Part shown: piece after piece, positions 26,848 through 35,414 of the stretch
Position numbering within the stretch: the stretch's first letter is position 1
How the letters are laid out: each line of letters begins with the position of its first letter
Notes under the pieces: generated by a model
The model's database searches: none
What the model saw: only the letters and a program-made list of their open reading frames with translations
Told to the model about the DNA's origin: nothing
Assembly (NCBI GenBank): GCA_017556745.1
Contig: JAFYMF010000053.1
Coordinates: 1-38,878 of the forward strand
DNA: 38,878 bases
Reading direction: 5' to 3'
DNA from: Clostridia bacterium
GTDB lineage: Bacteria; Bacillota; Clostridia; Oscillospirales; CAG-272
Program-made: the position numbers and the translations under genes

Positions 26848-28344
26848 TTATGCTTTATGTCCGCCTATTTCATTATTTCTATCAATGGCAGTGGCTCCTT
26901 CCTCAAGATCACTACCCATTATGATGGCATTCTTGCCGAACTTCTTTTTGATTCTTATGACGGCATCCTGGCGCCGTCTTTCTTTTTTGCGTTCTTTTTC
27001 TTCTTCTTTTCGCTCTTTCTCAAGAAGAGATATATCAGTAAAAATATCTATCTGCTCCGCAGTTATATTTCCGTTAACCGAATTCTCACTGACTACGTTT
27101 TCCGCCGTTATATTAACACGCCGAATAAGCAGATCACTGTCCGTTATTTTTTCAAAAAGATCGAGAACGCTATCTACTATTTTCTTTCCCGATGAAGTTG
27201 GGACGTCAAAACTAACCGTGCCACGAGCATGCTCGGGAACCTTTCTGCCGTAATAATCTGTCTTTACCGCCCCGCTATACCCTCGTGCTAAATTTTCAAT
27301 ATCATAGTTAATATAAAGAGTCACCTTGTGTGTAACCAGCTTTTTTTCAACCAGATCAAGGGATACGCTTTCGGCCATCTCTTTGACCACAAGACGTGCT
27401 TTAATGTGATTGTAGGGCGTTTTTAGCACCTGTCCCGAGCTGATAGAGTTTGTGGATGGACGGTAATTCTTAATATCCGCCATAGTACAGCTTTCATAAC
27501 CCCATGCGTGGTCTATAAGAAGTTCAGCGTTGATGCCGAAGAGCTTATAAAGCAACTCCTCGTTATAAGTGGAGCATCTTGCCACATCACCCATTGTATA
27601 AATACGGTGCTGTGCCAGTTTACTTGATATACCCCCGCCTACCCGCCAAAAGTCAGTAATTGGCCTGTGATCCCACAGTGTTTCTCTGTAGCTTTTCTCA
27701 TCAAGTTCTGCTATTCTGACGCCATCTTCATCAGCAGGAATGTGCTTGGCTGTAATATCCATGGCCACCTTACACAAATACAGATTCTCCCCTATTCCTG
27801 CTGCGGCGGTAATGCCTGTTTCCTTCAGCACATCTTTAATAAGTGTTTTTGCAAACTCCCTTGCCGTAAGAGAATAACGTTTAAGATAGTCGGTAGCATC
27901 TATAAACACCTCGTCTATACTGTAATTGTGTATATCCTCCGGGGCAATATATTTGAGATACACCGAATAAATTCTGGTACTGTATTCTATATACAAAGCC
28001 ATTCGTGGTACCGCAGTAATAAAATCGACTTCAAGGGAGGGGGTTATATCCAGTTCATCAGCATCGGTACTTTTTCCTGTAAACCGTCGTCCGGGTATTT
28101 TGTTAAGACGTTCCGAATTCACCCGCTTTATCTCGCTCAAAACCTCAAACAGTCTCGCCCTACCCGGAATACCGTATCTCTTAAGTCCGGGGGACACTGC
28201 AAGGCAGATCGTTTTTTCCGTACGTGACCTGTCTGCTACCACAAGATTGGTAGTCATAGGATCAAGACCTTTTTCAACACACTCAACCGATGCGTAAAAA
28301 GACTTCAGATCTATAGCTATATAACAACGCTTCTTATTTTCCAT
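26848..28344 (-). CDS. Y-family translesion DNA polymerase (UvrX/DinB type)
   Basis: Error-tolerant polymerase that copies across damaged template. Motifs: CYIAIDLKSFYASVECVEKG (7-26) with the first catalytic Asp D12, and YSIDEVFIDATDYL (141-154) with D144 and E145, the other metal ligands. The DNA-reading helix-hairpin-helix region follows (WRVGGGISSKLAQHRIYTMGDVA), then the little-finger domain (about 290-420). At 498 residues it is longer than DinB; the extra C-terminal part is Lys/Glu/Arg-rich (KERKEEEKERKKERRRQD) and probably a coiled, charged tail. A very strong AAAGGAGGGGGG site precedes ATG 28344. I see no LexA/DinR box in the promoter region, so SOS control is not supported by what I can see. 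Confidence 0.9.
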   Translation of the reverse strand: MENKKRCYIAIDLKSFYASVECVEKGLDPMTTNLVVADRSRTEKTICLAVSPGLKRYGIPGRARLFEVLSEIKRVNSERLNKIPGRRFTGKSTDADELDITPSLEVDFITAVPRMALYIEYSTRIYSVYLKYIAPEDIHNYSIDEVFIDATDYLKRYSLTAREFAKTLIKDVLKETGITAAAGIGENLYLCKVAMDITAKHIPADEDGVRIAELDEKSYRETLWDHRPITDFWRVGGGISSKLAQHRIYTMGDVARCSTYNEELLYKLFGINAELLIDHAWGYESCTMADIKNYRPSTNSISSGQVLKTPYNHIKARLVVKEMAESVSLDLVEKKLVTHKVTLYINYDIENLARGYSGAVKTDYYGRKVPEHARGTVSFDVPTSSGKKIVDSVLDLFEKITDSDLLIRRVNITAENVVSENSVNGNITAEQIDIFTDISLLEKERKEEEKERKKERRRQDAVIRIKKKFGKNAIIMGSDLEEGATAIDRNNEIGGHKA

Positions 28345-28369
28345 TGTCCCCCCTCCTTTCTATGTACTT

Positions 28370-28397
28370 ATTATACCATATTTTCTGTTTTTTACAA
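28370..28397 (-). promoter_or_regulatory. Likely promoter of the Y-polymerase operon
   Basis: On the minus strand TATAAT (28375-28370) is preceded by TGG, an extended -10, with TTGTAA (28397-28392) 16 bases upstream as a modest -35. It lies about 25 bases before the polymerase ATG. Confidence 0.5.
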
Positions 28398-28406
28398 AAG
28401 AAAAAA

Positions 28407-28428
28407 TCCCCGGGAATTTACCCGGGGA
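28407..28428 (-). terminator. Terminator of the NSS symporter gene
   Basis: TCCCCGGG (28407-28414) pairs with CCCGGGGA (28421-28428) around AATTTA. On the minus strand the stem is followed by TTTTTTCTTTTG, a good termination tract. Confidence 0.9.
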
Positions 28429-28446
28429 CGAACTGTAATATTAATA

Positions 28447-29841
28447 TCAGAAAAGATTCTTTATGTACCCCAAAACAGTGAAATTATCAGCAAACTCAAA
28501 GTTAAGTATTCCCCAGACAAAAAGTCCTCCAATAGTAATCGGAATAACATAGGTACAATAAGGACGCATCCATTTTTTCAGCTTGAGACCCTTACCGGTG
28601 TTAGCCTCCTCCATAAAATTATCAAATCCCCATCCCTTACGCGATACACAGAACAATACGTAACAAAGGGCACCGAGAGGAAGCAAACAGTAAGATACAA
28701 TGAAATCCTCTAAGTCTTGTATAGTTGACGTTGAGGTAAACGGGGTAATGCCTGAAAGAAGATTGTAACCAAGTGCACAAGGGACAGAAAGGACAAGTAC
28801 ACCGATACCGCAGATAATACTGGATTTGATTCTCTTCCAGCCGGTAAGTTCACGAACACAGGCGAGAATATTCTCACATACTGCAATTACAGTGGACATT
28901 GCGGCAAAGAACATAAACAGGAAGAAAATTGTTCCCCACCATCTACCGCCTGACATGTTGTTAAACACCTTCGCCATAGATACAAAAAGCAAACCGGGAC
29001 CATCGCCGGGATTAATATCGTAGGTGAAGCAGGCAGGGAAAATTATAAGACCGGCCATAACGGCAACAAATGTATCAAGAACAAGAATATTTACAGACTC
29101 TCCCATAAGTGAGCGTTCTTTTCCAATATAACTACCAAAAATAGCCATAGAACCGATACCAAGGCTGAGAGTAAAGAATGCCTGATTCATCGCACCGACG
29201 ATGGTATTGGCGCTAAGCTTACCTATATCCGGCTTAAGATAAAATGTAATACCTTCCTTTGCGCCTGAAAGAGTAAAGCTGTTTACCGCAAGAACCACGA
29301 TAAGAACAAGCAGAAGGATCATCATATATTTGGTGACCCCCTCAACACCCTTTTGAAGGCCAACAGAAAGAATTACAAAAGCAAGTATTACAACTATAGC
29401 CATAAAGCCTACCATTACCACAGGATCAGCTTGCATAGTCTCAAATAATTTCTCGGATACCTCGTTTGATATTCCGGTCATATCACCTGCCAGGAATTTA
29501 ACGAAATAGTATAATATCCATCCTGCAACAGAGGTATAAAACATCATCAGAAGAACGTTTGCAATAAGAGCCGCATATCCGTGAATATGCCACTTCTGCC
29601 CCGGTTTCTGAAGCTTCTGATATAGCTTTACAGGACTACTCTGACTGGCACGTCCGAGAGAAAATTCCATAATCATTACAGGCAATCCAAGCAGAACAAG
29701 AAACAGTATATAGAAAAGCACAAATATACCGCCACCGTGCTGACCTGCCATATATGGGAACTTCCACACATTTCCCACACCTATAGCGCATCCTGCGCTG
29801 AGAAGTATGAAGCCGAGACGGCTCCCGAGTCGTTCTCTCAT
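28447..29841 (-). CDS. Sodium-dependent transporter of the neurotransmitter:sodium symporter (NSS/SNF) family
   Basis: A 464-residue membrane transporter of the LeuT fold with about eleven or twelve membrane segments. The first helix, GFILLSAGCAIGVGNVWKFP (about 9-28), is the family's unwound sodium- and substrate-binding helix, with the conserved GNVWKFPY. By family knowledge it imports an amino acid or related amine with sodium; the substrate cannot be read here. The frame extends to 29877, but ATG 29841 is preceded by GGAGG and falls in line with the family start (MRERLGSRLGF). It has its own promoter at 29887-29915 and terminator. A short hairpin, GTCGG/CCGAC (29854-29867), lies in the leader just before the ribosome site. 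Confidence 0.92.
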   Translation of the reverse strand: MRERLGSRLGFILLSAGCAIGVGNVWKFPYMAGQHGGGIFVLFYILFLVLLGLPVMIMEFSLGRASQSSPVKLYQKLQKPGQKWHIHGYAALIANVLLMMFYTSVAGWILYYFVKFLAGDMTGISNEVSEKLFETMQADPVVMVGFMAIVVILAFVILSVGLQKGVEGVTKYMMILLLVLIVVLAVNSFTLSGAKEGITFYLKPDIGKLSANTIVGAMNQAFFTLSLGIGSMAIFGSYIGKERSLMGESVNILVLDTFVAVMAGLIIFPACFTYDINPGDGPGLLFVSMAKVFNNMSGGRWWGTIFFLFMFFAAMSTVIAVCENILACVRELTGWKRIKSSIICGIGVLVLSVPCALGYNLLSGITPFTSTSTIQDLEDFIVSYCLLPLGALCYVLFCVSRKGWGFDNFMEEANTGKGLKLKKWMRPYCTYVIPITIGGLFVWGILNFEFADNFTVLGYIKNLF

Positions 29842-29886
29842 TGTATCCTCCGTGTCGGCTGTCCGACAGAAAATCAAATATAGATT

Positions 29887-29915
29887 ATTATATCAAAAAA
29901 ATAATTTTCGGTCAA
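29887..29915 (-). promoter_or_regulatory. Promoter of the NSS symporter gene
   Basis: On the minus strand TTGACC (29915-29910), a 17-base spacer and TATAAT (29892-29887) form a near-consensus sigma-A promoter. The predicted start is near 29880, about 40 bases before ATG 29841. No terminator separates it from the protease gene upstream. Confidence 0.75.
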
Positions 29916-29924
29916 TAAAATTCT

Positions 29925-31412
29925 CTACTTTTTCACTGCATGTACAGAATACAGGATAGGAATATCCTTACATCCGTTTGCCTTTACAGTAAGGTATGCA
30001 TCCGCCGGAGATGAGGATGTTACCGACACATATACATGAGCATAGTCCCCACTTGATCCGTAACTCATTCTAACGTTGATTTTAGCATTTTTATCGCTGG
30101 AGCTTCCCTCTGCTATAAGCATAACCGAGTCCTCTGATTTTACCGCTACAACAAATGTCACGCTTGAGATATTCTTATATAAGTAAAGGTCACGGTCACT
30201 GTCGTCAGACAAAGTTCCTCTTATCAAATTTCCGCTTGATACTTTCTGTGCAATGTTCTCATTATCGTTTGGCTCTGATTCAGCTTTAGCCATTCCCTCG
30301 CTTCCGTACTCGGTCATATACTGTTCCATAGTCATATTTTGCGGTATAAGATCATTAAGTTCTGCTATACGTACCGCAAGATACTCCTCTACAAAAGCTG
30401 ATACAGCGACATTAATACCCACTGCCCTGCCCCTTGCATCAAGAAGAGGTCCACCGCTGCTTCCACCTTCGATATGTGCAGAAAAAACGATTAATCCGGA
30501 TCTGTCATACACCATAGAAAATCTGGTTATCTCACCCGATGTCATCTCTCCTCTACGACCTCCGGGAGAACCTATAGCATACACCGTATCCCCAACATCT
30601 GCGGTATTCCGTGATATTTCAAGGGGAGCAGGAAGGTTCTTCGCCGTTACCTTTATTATTGCTATATCCTTATCAAAATCACAGGAGACAACCTCTTTTA
30701 CAAACAGCTCCCTGCCGTCACTTAACCTAACCTTTATCCTTGATGCTCCCTCTATAACGTGGGCGGCAGTAGCTATCTCGCCATCCTCGGAAATAAAGAA
30801 TCCGGAGCCAAAAGAAAGTTCTATATCTGTCTTATCATATGTGCGAAGTTCTACTGTAGCCGAAAGAGCGATAGAGTATACTTCCTCTTCACTAAGTGGT
30901 ATCAGCTTCCATCGCGCCGTATATTTAACATTATCGGTAACGGGAGATAATTCTCTATCCCAACCGGTGAACGTATAGTTTTCCCGGTTGACCTGAGGAA
31001 CTTTGGGCATATCACCGTATCCAACCTCTTGCACCTCGTATTCGGGACTTGAAAATTCACCGCCGCAAGAATCAAAGACAACAGTATGATAACGTCTATC
31101 CCAAATTGCCACCAACACATCGCCGTCTGAAACATCGGAAATATCCTTATCCCACCCGGAAAAGTAGTACCCTTCCCGACGTGCCACAGGTAACTTGGGT
31201 ATTTCGTCTAAGGAAAAAACTATCTCTCCCAAATCACCGTCTATCTCACCGCCTGACGGATCAAGATATACGGTGATCTTTTTTGTCTCCGCCGTCTCCG
31301 TTTTCTCTTGTTCACAAGAGAATAAGAATACACCGCATACAAATATGATAAAAATTAAAAGAAGAGTGATAACCCTATGTAAAAACAATCTTTTACTGTA
31401 TTTCTTTTCCAT
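29925..31412 (-). CDS. Lipoprotein HtrA/trypsin-like serine protease with InlB-type repeats and a PPC domain
   Basis: A 495-residue exported protease. The N-terminal signal ends in a lipobox (LFSC, Cys33), so it is probably a lipid-anchored surface protein. Two Listeria-Bacteroides (InlB B-type) repeats follow, about 45-104 and 108-169, each ending in a GYYFSGWDKD/YTFTGWDREL-type turn. The trypsin-fold domain (about 180-350) has the complete catalytic triad: H218 in TAAHVIEG, D249 in DKDIAIIKV and S319 in GGSSGGP. A C-terminal region (about 380-490, EPNDNEN and onward, with GTLSDDSDRDLYLY) resembles bacterial pre-peptidase C-terminal domains. There is no PDZ domain. The frame opens at a GTG at 31418, but ATG 31412 is chosen because AAAGGAG lies at the right distance. 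Substrates unknown. No promoter of its own is evident; the pyrD terminator lies immediately upstream. Confidence 0.88.
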   Translation of the reverse strand: MEKKYSKRLFLHRVITLLLIFIIFVCGVFLFSCEQEKTETAETKKITVYLDPSGGEIDGDLGEIVFSLDEIPKLPVARREGYYFSGWDKDISDVSDGDVLVAIWDRRYHTVVFDSCGGEFSSPEYEVQEVGYGDMPKVPQVNRENYTFTGWDRELSPVTDNVKYTARWKLIPLSEEEVYSIALSATVELRTYDKTDIELSFGSGFFISEDGEIATAAHVIEGASRIKVRLSDGRELFVKEVVSCDFDKDIAIIKVTAKNLPAPLEISRNTADVGDTVYAIGSPGGRRGEMTSGEITRFSMVYDRSGLIVFSAHIEGGSSGGPLLDARGRAVGINVAVSAFVEEYLAVRIAELNDLIPQNMTMEQYMTEYGSEGMAKAESEPNDNENIAQKVSSGNLIRGTLSDDSDRDLYLYKNISSVTFVVAVKSEDSVMLIAEGSSSDKNAKINVRMSYGSSGDYAHVYVSVTSSSPADAYLTVKANGCKDIPILYSVHAVKK

Positions 31413-31448
31413 AGGCACTCTCCTTTCTGTGAAAATTCAGTTATAAAA

Positions 31449-31474
31449 ATTGGCTCGGGTCTCCCCGAGCCAAT
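31449..31474. terminator. Terminator of the pyrimidine operon
   Basis: ATTGGCTCGGG (31449-31459) pairs with CCCGAGCCAAT (31464-31474) around TCTC. On the minus strand it is followed by a run of five T. It is five bases past the pyrD stop and upstream of the protease gene. Confidence 0.88.
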
Positions 31475-31478
31475 TCAT

Positions 31479-32399
31479 TTACCAAGGGATAACGCCGCCG
31501 GTGATCTGAGTCACCTTTTCAATGCCGTTGTCCGTCATATACTTTTTAATACCTTCAAGTATCTCCACAGGTGCGCTCGGATTCTTAAACATGCATGCAC
31601 CAACTGCAATAGCATCAGCACCCGCAAGCATCATTTCGATAGCTTGATCAGCGGTTGCGATACCACCCATACCGATTATAGGAAGAGATACTGCATTGCG
31701 TACCTGCCAAACCATTCTTACAGCTATCGGGAATACTGCTTCACCTGACATTCCGCCTACATTATTGTGAAGAATAGGGCGGCGTGTCTTTATGTCTATC
31801 TTCATACCGAGAAGAGTATTGATAAGGCTAAGTGCATCAGCACCCGCTCTCTCAGCGGCACGCGCGGTTGCGGTTATGTCTGTAACATTGGGAGAAAGCT
31901 TTACGATAAGAGGCTTAGTCGTCTTTGCTCTTACTGCACTTGTTATCTCCTCTACCATTTTAGGATCGGTACCAAAGGCAACTCCACCCTCTTTAACATT
32001 GGGACAGGAGATATTCATCTCAAGCATATCAACATTGGTTACATCAAGGCGCTCTGCCATATAGCAGTAATCCTCAACAGTACTACCTGCAATATTTGCG
32101 ATAACAGTAGCACCCTCGTTCTTAAGACGGGGAAGCTCAACCTCAATAAACTTATCTACACCCGGATTCTGAAGTCCGATACTGTTAAGCATTCCTGAGG
32201 GAACCTCAGCTATTCTTGGAGGAGGATTACCTGCCTTGGGAGCAGGAGTAAGACCCTTTACAGCTATTGCTCCGAGAAAGCTGGGATGATAAAATTCCTT
32301 ATACTCCTCACCAAATCCGCAGGTACCTGAAGCTGTCACAATAGGATTTTTAAATTCAACACCGGCTATTTTTACCGAAAGATCAAGTTCCTTAATCAT
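31479..32399 (-). CDS. pyrD: Dihydroorotate dehydrogenase, class 1B catalytic subunit
   Basis: FMN enzyme that oxidises dihydroorotate to orotate in pyrimidine synthesis. At 306 residues it has the soluble class 1B form: NPIVTASGTCGFGEEY near the N terminus, and the catalytic Cys132 in EMNISCPNVKEGG, which marks class 1 rather than the membrane class 2 (Ser). It overlaps pyrK by four bases, and PyrK is the FAD/iron-sulfur partner required by class 1B enzymes, which pass electrons to NAD. It is the last gene of the operon; pyrE, pyrB and carAB are not in the window. Confidence 0.96.
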   Translation of the reverse strand: MIKELDLSVKIAGVEFKNPIVTASGTCGFGEEYKEFYHPSFLGAIAVKGLTPAPKAGNPPPRIAEVPSGMLNSIGLQNPGVDKFIEVELPRLKNEGATVIANIAGSTVEDYCYMAERLDVTNVDMLEMNISCPNVKEGGVAFGTDPKMVEEITSAVRAKTTKPLIVKLSPNVTDITATARAAERAGADALSLINTLLGMKIDIKTRRPILHNNVGGMSGEAVFPIAVRMVWQVRNAVSLPIIGMGGIATADQAIEMMLAGADAIAVGACMFKNPSAPVEILEGIKKYMTDNGIEKVTQITGGVIPW

Positions 32400-33178
32400 T
32401 CCCAGATAACCTCCTTTGCATTGAATACAGGACCGTCAACACATACTCTGGTGTACTTCTCGCCCTTACCTTCATTGCCGACGAACTGAGTCTTGCACAC
32501 ACAAGCGAGGCACGCACCTACACCACAACCCATTCTCTCCTCCATACTGACGTAACACTCGTTACCCTTTTCAAGAGAGATCTTTGATACAGCCGCCATC
32601 ATACCGCGAGGACCGCAGACAAAAACAGATGCATCGGGGTTCTCGTCAAGATACTGCTCAAGAATTGCAGTGACAAATCCGTGATGACCGTAACTACCGT
32701 CATCGGTAGCGATCATTACTTTATCACAATAGTTATCAAAGGTATCTGTCATATTCATAAGCTCTTTATTTCTAAAACCGAGAAGAGCTACAGGCTCACC
32801 GCCTGCGGCTTTAACTGCCTTTGCCGCCGAGATAAGGGGGTATATACCTATACCACCGCCAACAAGAGCAACTTTACCGCTGAGAATAGGAAATCCTTTA
32901 CCGTAAGGACCAATAACGTCAATGGTGTCACCTGCTCCTCTTGCGGCAAGCTCGCGGGTACCCGCACCTCTCACCTCAAAGCAGATAATTACCGAATCAC
33001 CATCGCACTCACAAATACTGATGGGTCTGCGAAGAGAATTGGCATCTCCTCCGCAAACGATATGTATTATCTGACCTGCACTTGCTTTTGCGGTAATATC
33101 CGGTGCCTTGAATGTAAGACGATATATCTCCGCCGCCTCGCAGATCCTTTCATTCTTTTCTATAGTGTAAATTGCCAT
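32396..33178 (-). CDS. pyrK: Dihydroorotate dehydrogenase electron-transfer subunit
   Basis: FAD- and [2Fe-2S]-containing subunit that carries electrons from PyrD to NAD. The 260-residue protein has the ferredoxin-reductase layout: the FAD-binding motif RRPISI (50-55), the nucleotide motif VALVGGGIGIYPLI (103-116), and a C-terminal cluster with Cys218, Cys223, Cys226 and Cys246 (CGVGACLACVCKT plus YTRVCVDGP), the typical CxxxxCxxC...C pattern. The ATG at 33178 lies three bases after the pyrF stop, and its end overlaps pyrD by four bases, so the subunits are translationally coupled. Confidence 0.96.
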   Translation of the reverse strand: MAIYTIEKNERICEAAEIYRLTFKAPDITAKASAGQIIHIVCGGDANSLRRPISICECDGDSVIICFEVRGAGTRELAARGAGDTIDVIGPYGKGFPILSGKVALVGGGIGIYPLISAAKAVKAAGGEPVALLGFRNKELMNMTDTFDNYCDKVMIATDDGSYGHHGFVTAILEQYLDENPDASVFVCGPRGMMAAVSKISLEKGNECYVSMEERMGCGVGACLACVCKTQFVGNEGKGEKYTRVCVDGPVFNAKEVIWE

Positions 33179-33181
33179 TTA

Positions 33182-34099
33182 TTACTTCCCCCTGACGGTG
33201 TTGATAGCATCACGCATCTCAATAACTGCCTCGCGAGTGAACTTCTCAAAGTTGTCATCGTCACCCTTACCCTTGTATGCACACATAAGAGCACGAGAAG
33301 AATTGACAATAGCTCCGCCACCGTTCTTGTCAAACGCAGCCTTTACATCCTCTGCACCGCCGCCCTGAGCACCATAACCGGGAATAAGGAAGAAGGTGTG
33401 AGGAAGAGCGACTCTGAGCTCAGCAAGCTGCGCGGGATGTGTTGCACCTACAACTGCACCACAGGGACTGTATCCGCTCTCTCCGATAAACTCACTACCC
33501 CATTTCTCCACCATCTCACCCATATGGCGGTAAATCGGCTTACCGTCAACTACAAGATCCTGAAGCTCCTTTGAGGAAGGGTTGGAGGTCTTTACAAGGA
33601 TGAACATTGATCTCTCAAACTCAGCGGCAGTCTTTACAAAAGGAAGAATACCGTCGGTACCGAGATAGGGGTTGATAGTAACAGAATCAACCTCAAGAGC
33701 CTTTTCACTGTGGTCAAAGAGCTTGGTTGCTCCCAGATATGCAGTAGCATATGCCTCAGCGGTAGAACCGATATCGTTTCTCTTTACATCAAGAATAACG
33801 TAAAGTCCTGCTGCTCTCGCGTATTCAACGGTTTTCTTAAGAGCAATCTCGCCCTCAAGTCCGTACATTTCGTAAAATGCGGACTGAGGCTTTACGGCAG
33901 GAACAAGGTCTGCCGCCGCATCAATGAGACGGCGGTTAAACTCAAATATTGCCTCGCCTGCGGCGCGGAAGGTGTCACCGTATTCCTTTTTAGCCGCATC
34001 AAGAATAGATGTGGGGATAAAATCAAGCTTAGGGTCAAGTCCCATAACTGTAGGGTTGTTTTTCTCGTCTATTTTATTCTTAAGTATCTCAAATGACAT
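33182..34099 (-). CDS. pyrF: Orotidine-5'-phosphate decarboxylase
   Basis: Cytoplasmic TIM-barrel enzyme that decarboxylates OMP to UMP. It belongs to the longer group-2 form, here 305 residues: PTVMGLDPKLDFIP near the start, VKPQSAFYEMYG, and the catalytic LDVKRNDIGSTAEAYA with D104, K106 and D109. The frame is open to 34156, but that would overlap pyrC. ATG 34099 (MSFEILKNK) matches the family start, with a purine-rich AGAAGGG site upstream and 22 bases between it and pyrC. It sits third in the regulator-pyrC-pyrF-pyrK-pyrD operon. Confidence 0.94.
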   Translation of the reverse strand: MSFEILKNKIDEKNNPTVMGLDPKLDFIPTSILDAAKKEYGDTFRAAGEAIFEFNRRLIDAAADLVPAVKPQSAFYEMYGLEGEIALKKTVEYARAAGLYVILDVKRNDIGSTAEAYATAYLGATKLFDHSEKALEVDSVTINPYLGTDGILPFVKTAAEFERSMFILVKTSNPSSKELQDLVVDGKPIYRHMGEMVEKWGSEFIGESGYSPCGAVVGATHPAQLAELRVALPHTFFLIPGYGAQGGGAEDVKAAFDKNGGGAIVNSSRALMCAYKGKGDDDNFEKFTREAVIEMRDAINTVRGK

Positions 34100-34121
34100 T
34101 TTTTGTTTTCCCTTCTCTTTC

Positions 34122-35414
34122 TTAATATGTTCTTTCGCCGCCGACGAAGGTGGCAATTATCTTACCCTTCAGCTTCATACCGATGAAGGGAGTATTTTTT
34201 GATTTACTCTTTATATCCTCTTCGGTGAGTGTGTACTCCTCGTCCGAGAAAATTACGATATCACCGAGGGCTCCACAGTCGATAAAACCACGACCATCGT
34301 CAAGTCCAAGGATCTTTGCAGGGGTAGTACTCATACGGTTAACAAGCTCGGGAAGAGTCATAAGCCCCGAAGCAACAAATGTTGTATAGGATGCAGAGAA
34401 TACACTTTGAAGTCCTGTTATACCGAATGCGCCTGTAATAAGGTCAGCCTTTTCTTCAGGTGCGTGCGGAGCGTGATCTGTGGATATAGCATCAAGTGTA
34501 CCGTCAATCACAGCCTGCACTATAGCCTCTCTATCCGTGGCAGAACGGAGCGGAGGCTTCATCTTTCCGTTTGTACCGATAGTCTTTATATCCTCATCAC
34601 AGAAAACAAAATAGTGGGGACAGGTCTCACCGGTTACGGTAAGCCCTTTCGCCTTTGCCTCTCGTATCATCTGCACAGCTCCGACGGTACTGACATGTGC
34701 TATATGAAGATGCGCACCGGTCTTCTCTGCGATCTCAATTTCACGTCTTACTGCTTCATCTTCAGATGAATTTGGAATTCCAGGAACCCCAAGCTCTGTT
34801 GCCGTATCGCCCTCGTTTATAACACCCTTGCCAGTATGAGAGAGTTCTTCGGAATGGGAGATAATGAGCATATCATTTGCTGCGGAGATTCTCATTGCAC
34901 TCTCCATAAGAGAATACTCTGTAACAGGTCGGCCGTCATCCGAAAAAGCTATAGCACCGTGTGCCCTCAAGGCACACATGTCTGTAAGTTCTTCGCTTTT
35001 AAGTCCTTTTGTTATTGCCGCAACAGGAAGAACTCTTGTACTTCCCTTCTCCCGTGCGGTATCAAGCACATATTTTACCGTTTCAATATTATCAGTAACC
35101 GGAGATGTATTTGGCATGGGAACTACAGTTCCGTAGCCTCCTGCCGCTGCAGCGGCAGTACCGGTCTCGATGTCCTCTTTATATGTAAATCCGGGATCTC
35201 GCAGATGCGTATGCAGATCAATAAATGCCGGTGCCGCATAATTACCCTCGGCATCAAAAACCTCAACGGTAGGTACTGTGGAAATATGTCCTGCAGGCGC
35301 CACCTCAGCTATAGTACCGTCAAGTATCAGTATGTCGCTAAGTCCCCTGTCTATCTCACCGTCAACTAAAATACAGTTTTTGATGAGCAAACTTTTTGCG
35401 TAACTTCTCTTCAA
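34122..35414 (-). CDS. pyrC: Dihydroorotase
   Basis: Zinc amidohydrolase that cyclises carbamoyl-aspartate to dihydroorotate. The 430-residue protein is a type I dihydroorotase: the metal motif DLHTHLRDPGF (67-77, H68 and H70), the VPMPNT block, IISHSEE, IAHVSTVGA and the late STDHAPH with its catalytic Asp. It starts at a TTG with a GGAAAGGAA site. The TTG overlaps the TGA stop of the upstream regulator (TTGA), so the two are translationally coupled. This is unusual, since pyrC is normally coupled to pyrB or another pathway gene. Confidence 0.95.
   Translation of the reverse strand: MKRSYAKSLLIKNCILVDGEIDRGLSDILILDGTIAEVAPAGHISTVPTVEVFDAEGNYAAPAFIDLHTHLRDPGFTYKEDIETGTAAAAAGGYGTVVPMPNTSPVTDNIETVKYVLDTAREKGSTRVLPVAAITKGLKSEELTDMCALRAHGAIAFSDDGRPVTEYSLMESAMRISAANDMLIISHSEELSHTGKGVINEGDTATELGVPGIPNSSEDEAVRREIEIAEKTGAHLHIAHVSTVGAVQMIREAKAKGLTVTGETCPHYFVFCDEDIKTIGTNGKMKPPLRSATDREAIVQAVIDGTLDAISTDHAPHAPEEKADLITGAFGITGLQSVFSASYTTFVASGLMTLPELVNRMSTTPAKILGLDDGRGFIDCGALGDIVIFSDEEYTLTEEDIKSKSKNTPFIGMKLKGKIIATFVGGERTY

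Noticed and set aside
26394..28344. Prophage or mobile element around the YolD/Y-polymerase pair
   Set aside because: Such polymerases occur on phages and plasmids, but there is no integrase, transposase, phage gene or flanking repeat here, and neighbours are ordinary chromosomal units.
32681..33574. A 297-codon plus-strand frame across pyrK and pyrF
   Set aside because: It is antisense to two firmly identified genes and has no ribosome site or recognisable motif.
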